A DNA stretch of 64,000 nucleotides from Halorubrum halophilum (lineage in GTDB: Archaea; Halobacteriota; Halobacteria; Halobacteriales; Haloferacaceae). The DNA is taken from the NCBI RefSeq assembly GCF_000739595.1, contig NZ_BBJP01000022.1:49648-113647 (forward strand), in the 5' to 3' direction. The notes under the pieces are model-generated. The model saw only the letters and a program-made list of their open reading frames with translations, had not been told where the DNA came from and did no database searches. The translations under genes were made by a program, and so were the position numbers. Shown here piece by piece: positions 8,397 through 17,571 of this stretch. How positions within the stretch are numbered: position 1 is the first letter of the stretch; each line of letters opens with the position of its first letter.

Positions 8397-9656
8397 ATGA
8401 CGGAGGACGACCGCGGCGACCGGCGGCGGCTGGGCGCCGTCGTGCTCGCCGTGTTGATCTCGCAGGTGCTCCTCTACCCGGGGGTTCCGGATCTGGTGGT
8501 CGCGCTCGGGGCACCCGCCGGGATCGACGCCGGGATGTGGTTCCTCGTCGCGGAGTTCGGCGCGTTCGTGACCTTCGCGGTCGTCTGGGGCGCCGCGAGC
8601 GACGCGCTCGGACGGCGGGCGCCCCTGATCGTCGCCGGCGCGTTCGGGGGCGCGGCCTCGTACGTCGCGCTCGCCGCGGTCCCCGAGTTCGGGTTCGGCT
8701 TCCGGGCGGCGCTCGCGGTCCGGGTCGTCGGCGGCGCGCTCACCATCGGCGCCTTCTCGCTGGCGATCACCTCGCTGATGGACCTTCGGGGCGGCAACGG
8801 GCGCAACATGGGGACCGCCGGGGTCGCCATCGGGCTCGGCGCGGCGGTCGGCTCGGTCGTGGGCGGGGCGCTCGCCGAGCTGAACGCCTTTTACCCCGTC
8901 TACGCCGGCGCCGCGGTGCTCGCGGGGGCGGGAGTACTCGCGGCCACCGTCGACGACCGGGTCGTCGCCGATCGGTCGAACGCCCCGAGCGGGGGCGATT
9001 CGGACAGCGACGTGGGATTCCGCGACGTGCTCGCCCGGGCGCGGACGACCCGCGGACTCCTCGTTCCGCTCGCGTTCGGCTTCGTCGACCGGCTCACGGC
9101 CGGCTTCTTCGCGCTCGTCGGCGTCTACTACTTCCAGGACCCGGAGACGTTCGGCCTCTCGGCGGGGGCCGCGGGGGCGACGCTCGCGCTCTTCTTCGTC
9201 CCCTTCGCGGTGCTGCAGGCCCCGTTCGGCTCGCTGTCGGACCGGGTGGGGCGCTTCCTCCCCGTCGTGCTCGGGTCGGTCGCGTACGGGATCGTCACGA
9301 TCGGCGTCGGCGTGGCGCCGGTATACCCTCTCGCGGCCGCGCTCATGGTGCTCGTCGGGGTCTGCGGCGCGTTGATGGCGCCGGCGACGATGGCGCTCGT
9401 CACGGACCTCGTCGAGCCGGAGGCCCGCGGCGCGGCGATGGGGCTGTTCAACGTGTTCGGCTCGCTCGGGTTCCTCGCCGGCTTCCTCATCGGGGGAACC
9501 GCCACCGACCAGTTCGGCTACACCCCCGCGTTCCTCGCGGTCGGCGGGCTCGAACTCGCCATCGCGCTGGCGCTGTTCCCGGCCGTGAAGGCGATCGCGC
9601 CGGGCGGCGGGCTCCTCGGGCTCGGCGGCGAAACCGGGGGGTCGCCGTCGGAGTGA
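8397..9656 (+). CDS. MFS transporter
   Basis: 419 residues with twelve predicted hydrophobic segments. The loop sequence GAASDALGRRAPL between TM2 and TM3, and its half-repeat GSLSDRVGRFLPV, are the major-facilitator signature. The C-terminal half includes APATMALVTDLVEPEARGAAMG. This is a secondary transporter in the cytoplasmic membrane; the substrate cannot be told. A CCTTTTGAG stretch about 28 nt upstream of the ATG could be the TATA element for a leaderless mRNA. The TTTTATAAG closer to the ATG (8385-8393) is too near to serve this start. Confidence 0.87.
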   Translation: MTEDDRGDRRRLGAVVLAVLISQVLLYPGVPDLVVALGAPAGIDAGMWFLVAEFGAFVTFAVVWGAASDALGRRAPLIVAGAFGGAASYVALAAVPEFGFGFRAALAVRVVGGALTIGAFSLAITSLMDLRGGNGRNMGTAGVAIGLGAAVGSVVGGALAELNAFYPVYAGAAVLAGAGVLAATVDDRVVADRSNAPSGGDSDSDVGFRDVLARARTTRGLLVPLAFGFVDRLTAGFFALVGVYYFQDPETFGLSAGAAGATLALFFVPFAVLQAPFGSLSDRVGRFLPVVLGSVAYGIVTIGVGVAPVYPLAAALMVLVGVCGALMAPATMALVTDLVEPEARGAAMGLFNVFGSLGFLAGFLIGGTATDQFGYTPAFLAVGGLELAIALALFPAVKAIAPGGGLLGLGGETGGSPSE

Positions 9657-9753
9657 CTCCCTCCGACGCGGCTCCGAGCGGCCCGAGAGGTAGCCGTGCG
9701 CCCGCCCGAGTCGAGCCCTTTTAAGGCGCTCGTCCCCACCGTACGGACGACAG

Positions 9754-10527
9754 ATGGACATCCTCGTGGTGGGCGCGGGCGAGATCGGCCGCTGGATCGC
9801 CGACACCGTGTCGGCCGACGAGTCGCCGATCGACGCGACCGTGGCGTTTGCGGACCGCGACCCGGACGTCGCCGCCGACGCGGCCGCCGGACGCGACGCG
9901 GAGGCGGTCCCGGTCGACGGCGACACGGCCCACGACGCGGTGTGTCTCGCGGTGCCGATGTCGGCCGTTCCCGCCGCCGTCGAGGCGTACGCCCCGCGCG
10001 CGGAGCGGGCGATCCTCGACGTTTCCGGAGAGATGACCGACGCGGTCGCGGCGATGCGCGAGCACACCCCGGGCCGCGAGCGCGCGAGCTACCACCCGCT
10101 GTTCGCGCCGCCGCGCGTCCCCGGCAACGTCGCCGCGGTCGTCGACGAGGGCGGCCCGGTGATCGAGGGGATCTCGGCCGCGATCGAGGCCGGCGGCAAC
10201 GAGGTCTTCGAGACGACGCCCGCGGAGCACGACGAGGCGATGGAGACGGTGCAGGCCGGCGCGCACGCGGCCGTACTCGCGTGGCGGCTCGCGGGCGACG
10301 ACGTGCGCGAGGAGTTCCACACGCCGGTCTCGGCCGCGCTCGACGAGGTTGCCGACACCGTGACCGAGGGGTCGCCCGCGGTGTACGCCGAGATCCAGCG
10401 CGCCTTCGACGGCGCCGACGACGTGGCCGCGGCGGCCCGCGAGATCGCCGACGCCGACTCGGAGGCGTTCGCCAACCTGTACGAGGCGGCCCGGGGCGAC
10501 CGCGAAAGCCGCGAGCGACACGAGTGA
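9754..10527 (+). CDS. tyrA: Prephenate dehydrogenase
   Basis: 257 residues. Oxidative decarboxylation of prephenate to 4-hydroxyphenylpyruvate in tyrosine synthesis. An N-terminal NAD(P)-binding Rossmann motif GAGEIG lies at residues 7-12. Further conserved segments are VSGEMTDAV and YHPLFAPPRVPGN, and the C-terminal half is helical and dimerising. It is shorter than bacterial TyrA and has no chorismate mutase domain, as usual in haloarchaea. A TTTTAAGG box at about 9719-9726 lies ~30 nt before the ATG. The next gene starts 25 nt downstream and may be co-transcribed. Confidence 0.85.
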   Translation: MDILVVGAGEIGRWIADTVSADESPIDATVAFADRDPDVAADAAAGRDAEAVPVDGDTAHDAVCLAVPMSAVPAAVEAYAPRAERAILDVSGEMTDAVAAMREHTPGRERASYHPLFAPPRVPGNVAAVVDEGGPVIEGISAAIEAGGNEVFETTPAEHDEAMETVQAGAHAAVLAWRLAGDDVREEFHTPVSAALDEVADTVTEGSPAVYAEIQRAFDGADDVAAAAREIADADSEAFANLYEAARGDRESRERHE

Positions 10528-10552
10528 GCCGATCGACCACGCCAGTGATTTC

Positions 10553-12010
10553 ATGATAGACAGAGCAGCCGTCCGGAACAACGCCAACTACCTGCGCAAC
10601 GTCAGACCGATCGACCCCGAAGAGATCGCGGAGTACATCGAGGGGGGCGCTCACCCCGCCGTCGTCCGCGAGACGCTCCGCGAGGAGGCGTTCGACCTTC
10701 GGCTCCGCGAGCGCGAGGACGGCGCCTTCGAGCCCGTCCCCGAGGAGCCCGTCTCCGACCCCCGCTGGGCGCCGACGGCGTTCCCGGAGGCGTACTCGTT
10801 TGCCCTCGAAGACCTGCTGGTTCGGGAGTTCGGCGCGAACTGGCACCGCGGGGACTCCGGCGACGAGCTGCGGGAGGCGGTGCGCCGGCTGAAGGACGAC
10901 TACCTCTACGGGAACGACGTGGCGTACGACCGGGTCGCGGCGCTCGGGTACGCGATCTACCACCTGCCGGCCTACTACGCGACGGTCGGCTACGTCCTCG
11001 ACGACCTCGTCGAGAACGGGCTGCTCGACCGGACCCTCCGCGTCCTCGACGTGGGCGCGGGCGTCGGCGGCCCCGCGCTCGGCCTCCACGACTACCTCCC
11101 CGACGACGCCGTCGTCGACTATCACGCCGTCGAACCGAGCGCGGCCGCCGACGTGCTCGATCACATGCTTGACGAGACGGGACGGAACTTCCGGCCGACG
11201 ATCCACGAGGAGACGGCGGAGACCTTTTTCGGACTCGACGGGGGGGCGACGGGGAGCGGTGATGACGGAGGCGCGGCCCCCGACGCGTTCGATCTGGTCG
11301 TGTTCGGGAACGTCCTCTCGGAGCTCGAAGACCCGGTCGCGGTCGCCGACGCGGCCCTCAACCGACTCGCGGACGACGGGAGCGTCGCCGCGTTCGCGCC
11401 CGCCGACCGCAACACCGCCATGGGGCTCCGCGAGGTGGAGCGGGCGGTCGCGACCCCCGAGAGCGGCGTCGACACGTACTCGCCGACCCTCCGACTCTGG
11501 CCGAACGCGACCCCCTCGGACGGCGGGTGGTCCTTCGACGTGGCCGGCGACCTCGAGGTCCCGCCGTTTCAGCGTCGCCTCGACGAGGCGGCCGAGCGCG
11601 GCTCCGGAGACGAGCCCGGCGAGTTCGTCAACGTCGACGTGCAGTTCGCGTACGCGATCCTCCGCTCGGACGGGAAGCGGCGAGTCGACGTGCGGGCCAG
11701 CGACGGTCGCTGCGCGCGCATGGCCGACTCGGAGGCACACGTCACCGACCGCGTGAACTTCCTCGCCGTGAAGCTGAGCCACGACCTCAGCGACGGCGAC
11801 AATGCCCTCTACCGCGTCGGCGACGGCTCGCAGACGGTGGATCACTACCTCGTCTGCACGCGGGAGACAGTGCTCAACGACGATCTCCGGACGGCCGACT
11901 ACGGCTCAGTGGTCTTCGTCGAGAACGGGCTCGTGCTCTGGAACGACGACGAGGGGGCGTACAACGTGGTCGTCGACGACGAGACGGTCGTCGATCTCGT
12001 CGCGCCCTGA
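10553..12010 (+). CDS. Rsm22-family SAM-dependent methyltransferase (ribosomal small subunit)
   Basis: 485 residues beginning MIDRAAVRNNANYLRNVRPI. A class I methyltransferase core lies around 150-300 with motif I VLDVGAGVGGPALG and the later LVVFGNVLSELEDP. The family (yeast Rsm22, human METTL17) associates with the small ribosomal subunit. In METTL17 four cysteines are reported to bind an Fe-S cluster; here the C-terminal region shows only isolated Cys (DGRCARM, LVCTRE), so such a cluster looks absent. It follows tyrA by 25 nt. Substrate and site of action are unproven; assignment rests on overall architecture and recognition of the N-terminal region. Confidence 0.7.
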   Translation: MIDRAAVRNNANYLRNVRPIDPEEIAEYIEGGAHPAVVRETLREEAFDLRLREREDGAFEPVPEEPVSDPRWAPTAFPEAYSFALEDLLVREFGANWHRGDSGDELREAVRRLKDDYLYGNDVAYDRVAALGYAIYHLPAYYATVGYVLDDLVENGLLDRTLRVLDVGAGVGGPALGLHDYLPDDAVVDYHAVEPSAAADVLDHMLDETGRNFRPTIHEETAETFFGLDGGATGSGDDGGAAPDAFDLVVFGNVLSELEDPVAVADAALNRLADDGSVAAFAPADRNTAMGLREVERAVATPESGVDTYSPTLRLWPNATPSDGGWSFDVAGDLEVPPFQRRLDEAAERGSGDEPGEFVNVDVQFAYAILRSDGKRRVDVRASDGRCARMADSEAHVTDRVNFLAVKLSHDLSDGDNALYRVGDGSQTVDHYLVCTRETVLNDDLRTADYGSVVFVENGLVLWNDDEGAYNVVVDDETVVDLVAP

Positions 12011-12052
12011 GCGGGCCGCGGTCTCCGCCCGTTGAGGGGCGAGAGAACGTTC

Positions 12053-12307
12053 TCACGGGCGGCTCTTCACGGTCAGCCCGTTCCCTCCGACCTCGTCGCG
12101 GACGACGAAGTAGAGCGCCCAGACCACCACGCCGCCGAGAAGGGCCGCGACCGTCCACGCGAGCACGTGGCGGCTGTTCCGATCCACCGCGTCCAGATAG
12201 ATGATCAGAGACGCAAGCACCAGCGGGACGGCCACCACCGTAGCGAGGAAGAGGACGATGAACAGTTCCACGCCGCCGGGAACGCCGACTTGGAGGGGGA
12301 GGGGCAT
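12053..12307 (-). CDS. Small two-TM membrane protein
   Basis: 84 residues from ATG 12307, MPLPLQVGVPGGVELF. Two long hydrophobic segments (about 13-40 and 49-70) are separated by the short charged loop YLDAVDRNSRHV, and the tail is VRDEVGGNGLTVKSRP. The layout resembles small haloarchaeal membrane proteins of unknown function. An in-frame TTG three bases upstream is a less likely start. A TTTATATT element lies just upstream on the minus strand (about 12330-12337). Convergent with the Rsm22 gene. Confidence 0.65.
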   Translation of the reverse strand: MPLPLQVGVPGGVELFIVLFLATVVAVPLVLASLIIYLDAVDRNSRHVLAWTVAALLGGVVVWALYFVVRDEVGGNGLTVKSRP

Positions 12308-12367
12308 CAATCATCGTTTATCTAACATGAATATAAAGATTACTACAAACGGACACGTTGAGGACAG

Positions 12368-13090
12368 TCACCCGACCGGTTCGATCAGTTCCGGTGCGTC
12401 GACGCCGGGGGAGTTCACGCGCGTCGAGACCGGATGGGCCGTCATCTCGTCGGCCGGGCGCGGATCGAGCAACGCGGCGGCCTCGTCGGGGGCGCCACGG
12501 AGCCACGTCTCCTCCTCGTCTGGATCGAGGATCACCGCCATCCGGTGGTGGAGATCGGCGACGAGGTCGTTCGGCTCGGTCGTGACGATCGTGAACGTCT
12601 CTACGGGCCCACCGCCGTCGTCTGAATCGCCGCCTTCCTCCGCTCCGCCACCGAACGCCCCGAGCCCCGTCTGCGTCGTCTCGGGTTCCGGCGGCTCCCA
12701 CCGCTCGTAGAGCCCGGCCATCGCGAACGGGCGGTCGTCCTCGAAGGCGACGCGGTAGGGGGTCTTGCCGCCCGATCTCCCGTCCTCCTCGACCCACTCG
12801 TAGAACCCGTCCGCGGGGACAAGACACCGCCAGCGCTCGAAAGCGTCGGCGAAGCTCCGCTTCTCTCGGACCGTCTCCGCGCGGGCGTTGATGAGGTCGA
12901 ACGACTCGTCGGCCCACGAGGGAGTGAGCCCCCACTCCATCCGCGTCGCGGCGCTCGGGTCCTCATCGGCGATCACCGGGAGGTCTTGGCCGGGCGCGCA
13001 GTTGTAGCTGGGCTCGACGCCCGCGAAGTCGGCGTCGAACCGGGCTTCGAGGTCGGCGGCGGGGGTGAAGAGGGTGTAGCGGCCGCACAT
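12368..13090 (-). CDS. SRAP-domain protein (HMCES/YedK family)
   Basis: 240 residues. Cys2 (MCGRYTL) is the catalytic nucleophile of the SRAP fold, which forms a thiazolidine crosslink with abasic sites in single-stranded DNA. Asn30 (SYNCAPGQ), Glu98 (GFYEW) and the His pair in LHHRMAVIL match the other active-site residues. The family shields abasic sites during replication (human HMCES, E. coli YedK). A haloarchaeal acidic insert (GGGAEEGGDSDDGGG) sits before the VETFTIVTT strand. The start must be exact because Cys2 must follow the initiator Met, and it does. Confidence 0.92.
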   Translation of the reverse strand: MCGRYTLFTPAADLEARFDADFAGVEPSYNCAPGQDLPVIADEDPSAATRMEWGLTPSWADESFDLINARAETVREKRSFADAFERWRCLVPADGFYEWVEEDGRSGGKTPYRVAFEDDRPFAMAGLYERWEPPEPETTQTGLGAFGGGAEEGGDSDDGGGPVETFTIVTTEPNDLVADLHHRMAVILDPDEEETWLRGAPDEAAALLDPRPADEMTAHPVSTRVNSPGVDAPELIEPVG

Positions 13091-13176
13091 GCGTATCCGT
13101 TCTTTCCGCCTGCGGCAACATAAATCGCGCCGCCGCCTCCCGTCGGGTTTTTGCCCGCGCGCCGCCGCGATCCGGT

Positions 13177-13941
13177 ATGCGCATCGAGAACAGCTTCATC
13201 CCGGTCGAGGGAGTCGGCGAGACGACGGAGCGCCGACTCTGGCGCGACGGCGTCACCACGTGGGAGACGTTCGACCCCGCGGTCGACGTGCCGGGCGTCG
13301 GCCCGACCACCGCAGACCGGATCGAGTCGTTCATCGCCGAGGCGCTGACGCGCCTCGACGACGGCGATTCCGCCTACTTCGACCGAACCTTCCCGAGCGG
13401 GGAGCGCTGGCGGCTCTACGAGAACTTCCGCGAGGAGACCTGCTTCTTCGACATCGAGACGACCGGCCTCGACGAGCATCGCAATCAGGTGACGACGGTG
13501 AGTTTCCATCAAGACGGCGAGACGACGACGCTCGTCGCCGGCGAGGATCTCACCGCGGAGCGCCTCCGGGAGCGGTTCGCCGACGCCAGCCTGCTCGCGA
13601 CGTTCAACGGCGCGCGGTTCGACGTGCCCTTTTTAGAGACCTCCTTCGACATCGAGATCGACACGCCCCATCTCGATCTCATGTACCCCTGCAAGCGGAT
13701 CGGGCTCTCCGGCGGGCTGAAGCCGATCGAGAAAGAGATCGGCATCGAGCGCGACCGCCCGGACATCTCGGGGCGGGACGCCGTCCGGCTTTGGCGCGAG
13801 TACGAGCGCGGCGACGACGACGCGCTCGAGACGCTGGTCTCGTACAACCGCGAGGACACGGAGAACCTCCGGACCCTCGCGGACGTCGTCACCGAGACGC
13901 TCCACGAGGACGTGTTCGTCGGCGCGAGCGTCGAGGGGTAG
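13177..13941 (+). CDS. RNase H-fold (YprB-like DEDD) exonuclease-family protein
   Basis: 254 residues. Residues ~8-55 carry a helix-hairpin-helix-like segment (VEGVGETTERRLW and VPGVGPTTADRI). The rest is a ribonuclease H-like domain with FFDIETTGL (Asp92, Glu94), a central LLATFNGARFDVPFL with Asp, and YNREDTENL supplying the last acidic residue. This matches the YprB_RNaseH-like family, predicted 3'-5' exonucleases of unknown substrate. It is divergent from the SRAP gene (86 nt between starts), which hints at a DNA-maintenance theme, though this is only context. Confidence 0.8.
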   Translation: MRIENSFIPVEGVGETTERRLWRDGVTTWETFDPAVDVPGVGPTTADRIESFIAEALTRLDDGDSAYFDRTFPSGERWRLYENFREETCFFDIETTGLDEHRNQVTTVSFHQDGETTTLVAGEDLTAERLRERFADASLLATFNGARFDVPFLETSFDIEIDTPHLDLMYPCKRIGLSGGLKPIEKEIGIERDRPDISGRDAVRLWREYERGDDDALETLVSYNREDTENLRTLADVVTETLHEDVFVGASVEG

Positions 13942-14009
13942 TCTCCGCAGACAGAGCGGCGAGCGATTTTGGGAGTAGGTATTGCAGATCGGTGGTGGTA
14001 ACGTGGTAT

Positions 14010-14296
14010 TTAAAAGCAAATGAGCGACGGCGACGGTCGCTTATAAAGAACGGTACGGTGGCGTGCGCCTGCGAGCGCCCGAAGGGCGCGAGCAGCCCGC
14101 ACGAGGGAGTCAGTCGCCGGAGCGAAGCGGAGGCGACTGACGAGGCTGGGGAGGCGTGAGGTGCTGTGCGGTTGCGGGTGGGTGGGACTCAAAGCGCCCG
14201 CCTCGCCGGCTGGGGCTTTGGGGGTGTTCCCCGCAGCACCATCAACCACTTATGAACAGCCGACAGCAACTCCACTCGATCGCTTATAAACGACTT
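14010..14296 (-). repeat. Mosaic hairpin repeat, copy A
   Basis: The gap between two convergent gene ends is filled by a repeat also found at 30.4 kb and 55.9 kb, here in reverse orientation. Minus-strand landmarks in order are TTTATAAGCGATCGAGTGG, CAAAGCCCCAGCCG, CACCTCACGCCTCCCCAGCC, hairpins, CGCCACCGTA and CTTTATAAGCGA. Hairpins: 14110-14140 (9-bp arms TCAGTCGCC/GGCGACTGA around GGAGCGAAGCGGA) and 14075-14089 (GCGCCC-GAA-GGGCGC). No credible protein is encoded. Small frames in it are translated repeat. Confidence 0.85.
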
Positions 14297-14299
14297 CAG

Positions 14300-15448
14300 C
14301 TACGTCGCTTCAGCGTCGGCGTCAAGTTCCTCGGGCTCTGGCTCATCCATATCTGAACCCTTCGCCGCCGAGTCCTCGGGATCGGACTCATCGGCAGAAC
14401 TCTCACCGTCGGACTCGGCCTCCTCGCCGGTCGCGTCGCGTCCGTCGGCTGCGTCGTCCCCGTCGGGTTCGGTCACCGTTTCCGAGTCCGACGTATCGTC
14501 GTCCGTGAGGTCGTCACCGTCAGACGCTTCGTCACCGTCGGACTCCGCGTCATCAGCGTCCGTCTCGTCGCTCTCGGCCTCTCCCTCCCCGTCTCCACCT
14601 TCGTCGCCGCCGGTCTCCTGAACGAGCTTCATCTCGCCGCGGGCGCGGAGGGTGCCGTCGATCTCGGCGCCGTCGTGAACGACGAGGTCGCCGGCGGAGA
14701 CGTCACCGAGGACCCGCGCGCCGGCCTCGACCGTGACGGTTCCGCCCCGAGTGGTGACGTCGCCGTGGATGACTGTGCCGGCGCCGACCGTGATCTCCTC
14801 GCGGGCGCGGAGGGAGCCGAACACCTCGTTGCGCTCGCCGACGCGGATCGACTCCGCGCGGAGGTTGCCGTGGAGCCGGCAGTCGTCGCCGACGGTCGCG
14901 GGCGTCGAGACGCGCCACGCGTCGTCGGAGATCTCGGCGCCGCGCGGGATCAGGAGGGGATCGCGCACCTCCTCGCCGTCAGCGAGCGCCTCCGCGAGGT
15001 TATCTGCCGCGTCGGTCTCGCCGAGCCGCAGGAGCTGGGAGAGGACGATGAAGTAGAAGACGAGCGTGGGGACGGGGTTCCGGATGACGATCCAGCCGTT
15101 CGCCTCGAACCCCTCCTCGATCGTCACGTCGTCGCCGATATCGAGGTCGCCGGAGACCATCAGCCGGCCGGTGACGGTCACGCGCTCGCCGAGGTACGCG
15201 TCCTCGCCGACGAGGACGTTGCCGTCGACGGAACACCACGTGTCGAGCCGGCAGTCGCCCTCGGCCTCGATGTCGTTCTCGACGCTCACGCGCTCGCCGA
15301 GGGCGACGTTGCGCCCGCGGAGCCCGAACTCCACGGTCGACTGGCCGCCCACGAGCACGTCGCCGTCGACGACGAGATCGTGCTCTTCGACGGTCGTCCC
15401 GGACGGGACAGTAAGCTCCTCTATCGGACCGCCTCCCCTCAGCGACAC
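14300..15448 (-). CDS. Bactofilin-like polymer-forming protein with acidic tail
   Basis: 382 residues from GTG 15448. Two blocks of right-handed beta-helix repeats (for example VVDGDVLVGGQSTVEF and IRVGERNEVFGSLRA) resemble the bactofilin/CcmA polymer-forming fold. They are separated by a hydrophobic segment (IRNPVPTLVFYFIVLSQLLRL) that may insert into the membrane. The last ~95 residues are almost purely Asp, Glu, Ser and Gly. The GTG is favoured because a TATA-like box lies about 27 nt upstream (15471-15478). The longer open frame would overlap the divergent gene. The role may be scaffolding at the membrane; this is inference from fold. Confidence 0.72.
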   Translation of the reverse strand: MSLRGGGPIEELTVPSGTTVEEHDLVVDGDVLVGGQSTVEFGLRGRNVALGERVSVENDIEAEGDCRLDTWCSVDGNVLVGEDAYLGERVTVTGRLMVSGDLDIGDDVTIEEGFEANGWIVIRNPVPTLVFYFIVLSQLLRLGETDAADNLAEALADGEEVRDPLLIPRGAEISDDAWRVSTPATVGDDCRLHGNLRAESIRVGERNEVFGSLRAREEITVGAGTVIHGDVTTRGGTVTVEAGARVLGDVSAGDLVVHDGAEIDGTLRARGEMKLVQETGGDEGGDGEGEAESDETDADDAESDGDEASDGDDLTDDDTSDSETVTEPDGDDAADGRDATGEEAESDGESSADESDPEDSAAKGSDMDEPEPEELDADAEAT

Positions 15449-15470
15449 ACCTGGAACACTCTCTCCGCCC

Positions 15471-15478
15471 GTATAAAC
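15471..15478 (-). promoter_or_regulatory. TATA-like box for the bactofilin-like gene
   Basis: On the minus strand this reads GGTTTATA, followed by CGGG. Its centre is ~27 nt before GTG 15448, the usual spacing for a leaderless haloarchaeal transcript, and it decides the start codon of the gene. Confidence 0.55.
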
Positions 15479-15601
15479 CGTATGGGGTCGTCCGACGCTC
15501 GTCGGACGGCGAGGATCGATCCGTCTCGACTCTGTGTGCGACCCGTTGTCGAAGCGTCGCGGTGTCACTACCCTTTTGAAGCCGGCGCTGAAGGGATATA
15601 C

Positions 15602-15784
15602 ATGGGATTCGGATCGTACGACGAGAGCGAGCAGAAGGATCAGGACGTGGACACCGACGACGACAGCGCCGTGAACGTCCACGAGAACGACCACGACGGC
15701 GAGGTCTCCATCGAGGGCGGCGCGTCGACCGACGACCTCGTCGGGCGGCTCTCGGAGATGAAAGACGACGAAGACGACGAGTAG
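15602..15784 (+). CDS. Haloarchaeal DUF5786-like acidic protein
   Basis: 60 residues from ATG 15602: MGFGSYDESEQKDQDVDTDD, continuing with NVHENDHDGEVSIEGGAS and a short C-terminal helix DDLVGRLSEMKDD. It is one of the small, very acidic, haloarchaea-restricted families (DUF5786 by recollection) and is highly conserved at its N-terminus. No function is known. A CCCTTTTGAAG element (about 15570-15580) sits 27 nt upstream of the ATG. The upstream in-frame extension is an antisense shadow of the bactofilin-like gene. Confidence 0.8.
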   Translation: MGFGSYDESEQKDQDVDTDDDSAVNVHENDHDGEVSIEGGASTDDLVGRLSEMKDDEDDE

Positions 15785-15875
15785 ATCGCGGGGTTACCGA
15801 CCACGGAACCGCTGCTTTTCCGGTTGGTGCGACCGTGTCACGCCCCTTTTATCCGGTCGAAACCAACCGACTTCC

Positions 15876-16073
15876 ATGAGTACCGACCTGACGTTCACCG
15901 ACGACGGCGTCGACGTCGTCTACGAGGGCACCGAGTTTGAACTCGACAAGGACTTGATCGAGGAGGCGACCGGGAAGGGCTACCGCGACGTCACCGACCA
16001 CGAGGTGTTGCAGATCGTCGCCGAGGAGCCCGATCTCGACGGCGAACCGGTGCGGATCGGCGACGTGCTGTAA
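15876..16073 (+). CDS. Haloarchaeal DUF5800-like protein
   Basis: 65 residues, MSTDLTFTDDGVDVVYEGTE, followed by FELDKDLIEEATGKGYRDVT and HEVLQIVAEEP. The sequence pattern matches a haloarchaeal family I recall as DUF5800. It is compact, acidic, without Cys or a hydrophobic segment, and probably a soluble cytoplasmic protein. CCCCTTTTATCC at about 15842-15853 is a good TATA candidate ~27 nt before the ATG, implying its own leaderless transcript rather than read-through from the preceding DUF5786 gene. Confidence 0.8.
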   Translation: MSTDLTFTDDGVDVVYEGTEFELDKDLIEEATGKGYRDVTDHEVLQIVAEEPDLDGEPVRIGDVL

Positions 16074-16185
16074 GCGGTCGCGGCGGTCGTAGCGGTCCGG
16101 ACAACCTGACCGATAACTAATCCGGGTGATTTGCGATTCGATGCCGATGCGGTACGATTTTACGATCCGACTAGGTTGAGGGAGT

Positions 16186-17388
16186 ATGAGTCCGAGCGAC
16201 GCCGTCTCCGCGCTCGTTGGTTCGAAGCTCAGGATCGCGCTCCTCGGGGTGCTCGTCCTCGGTGGAGCCGTCGGCGGGGCGTTCACCCTCGGAATTCTCG
16301 GCGTGCCGAGCGTCGCCGCCGTCGACAACACCTTCGGAAATGTGACCAACGAGACCACGGAGATCGAGACGGATCTGGTCGTCTCCAACCCGAATCCCGT
16401 CGGGATCGGTCTCGACGGCGTCTCGGTGAACTACACGGTCTCGATGAACGACATCGAGATAGCGCAGGGCGGCCGGGAGGGCGTACGCGTCGGCACCGGG
16501 AACTCCACAGTGGATCTGGAAACGCACCTGCGGAACGAGGAGATCCCTCCGTGGTGGGTGAGCCACGTCCGCAACGGCGAGCGGACGGCCCTGGACATCG
16601 AGGCGACCGCGACCTCGGATCGACTCGGCCGGGGCGTCGACTTCTCGCAACGCCGCGAGATCGAGACGGATCTTCTCGGCGCCTTCAATTCCGACGAGAC
16701 GCGACCGGTGAACGCCGACAGCCCCCTCATGAGCGATCCCGTGCTCTACGTCAACGAGACGCGGGGCGAGTGGGGGACCGTCAGCGAATCGGAGACGCCG
16801 ATCGAGATGGCGTTTACCGTGTACAACCCGAACATCGAGCCGTACGCGGTCACGGAGATCGGCTACGACATCACCATGAACGGGGTGGAAATGGGTTCGG
16901 GCCAGACCGAGGAGGGGTACGTGATCCCCTCGCACAGCACCGAGACGGTCGAGTTCACGACGGCGCTCCAGAACCGCCACCTCGACGACTGGTGGGTCAC
17001 CCACCTCGACGAGGACGTCCGCGGGCATCAGGTGACGGGCCTTCGAATCGAGTTCTACGCCGTGATCGAGTTCCCGGGGGGCGAAGAGGTCACCGTCCCG
17101 CTTGACGACCTCACCTACGAGGAGACGATCGAGACCGACATCTTCGGCGAGGGCGACGACGTGCGGGACGGAAGCGACTCGTCCGGCTCCGAGGACGGGT
17201 CCAATTCCGAGGACGGCAGGAGTGAGACCGACGGCGGTACGTCTGATGACGGTAACACGACCGATGGCGAAAACGGAACCGACAGCGACGGTGGCACCTC
17301 CGAAAACGAGACCGACGACGGGTCGGGAGACGGAACGGAGAACGAAACCGACGACGGGGACGATGACGGCGGCGTGCTCCCCTTATAA
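16186..17388 (+). CDS. LEA14-like membrane-anchored protein with two WHy domains
   Basis: 400 residues. One N-terminal membrane segment (LRIALLGVLVLGGAVGGAF) precedes two related ~120-residue domains, about 45-165 and 190-310. Each has the pattern of the WHy/LEA_2 fold: VSNPNPVGIGLDGVSVNYTV in the first, FTVYNPNIEPYAVTEIGYDI in the second, and each carries a WWV motif (PPWWVSHV; DDWWVTHL). The C-terminal ~75 residues are a low-complexity Asp/Gly/Ser/Thr linker with NxT sites. The family is linked to desiccation and stress tolerance in other organisms. The domains are probably extracytoplasmic, judging from the signal anchor and N-glycosylation sites. Confidence 0.82.
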   Translation: MSPSDAVSALVGSKLRIALLGVLVLGGAVGGAFTLGILGVPSVAAVDNTFGNVTNETTEIETDLVVSNPNPVGIGLDGVSVNYTVSMNDIEIAQGGREGVRVGTGNSTVDLETHLRNEEIPPWWVSHVRNGERTALDIEATATSDRLGRGVDFSQRREIETDLLGAFNSDETRPVNADSPLMSDPVLYVNETRGEWGTVSESETPIEMAFTVYNPNIEPYAVTEIGYDITMNGVEMGSGQTEEGYVIPSHSTETVEFTTALQNRHLDDWWVTHLDEDVRGHQVTGLRIEFYAVIEFPGGEEVTVPLDDLTYEETIETDIFGEGDDVRDGSDSSGSEDGSNSEDGRSETDGGTSDDGNTTDGENGTDSDGGTSENETDDGSGDGTENETDDGDDDGGVLPL

Positions 17389-17571
17389 CGACTTGTAGGC
17401 GATTACGTTCGCATTCGGGCTGTCGGTCCGGATTCTGACCCGACCGGCGAGTTCTTCCACCCTCAGCCAGTTCTAAAGGAGTCGGACACAGATCGCCGGC
17501 ACTAACCGGGACTATTCGAGGACTGGTATTCGGAGACGTTCGCACCGCTCAGCGGTTAGAAACCGAGATAG

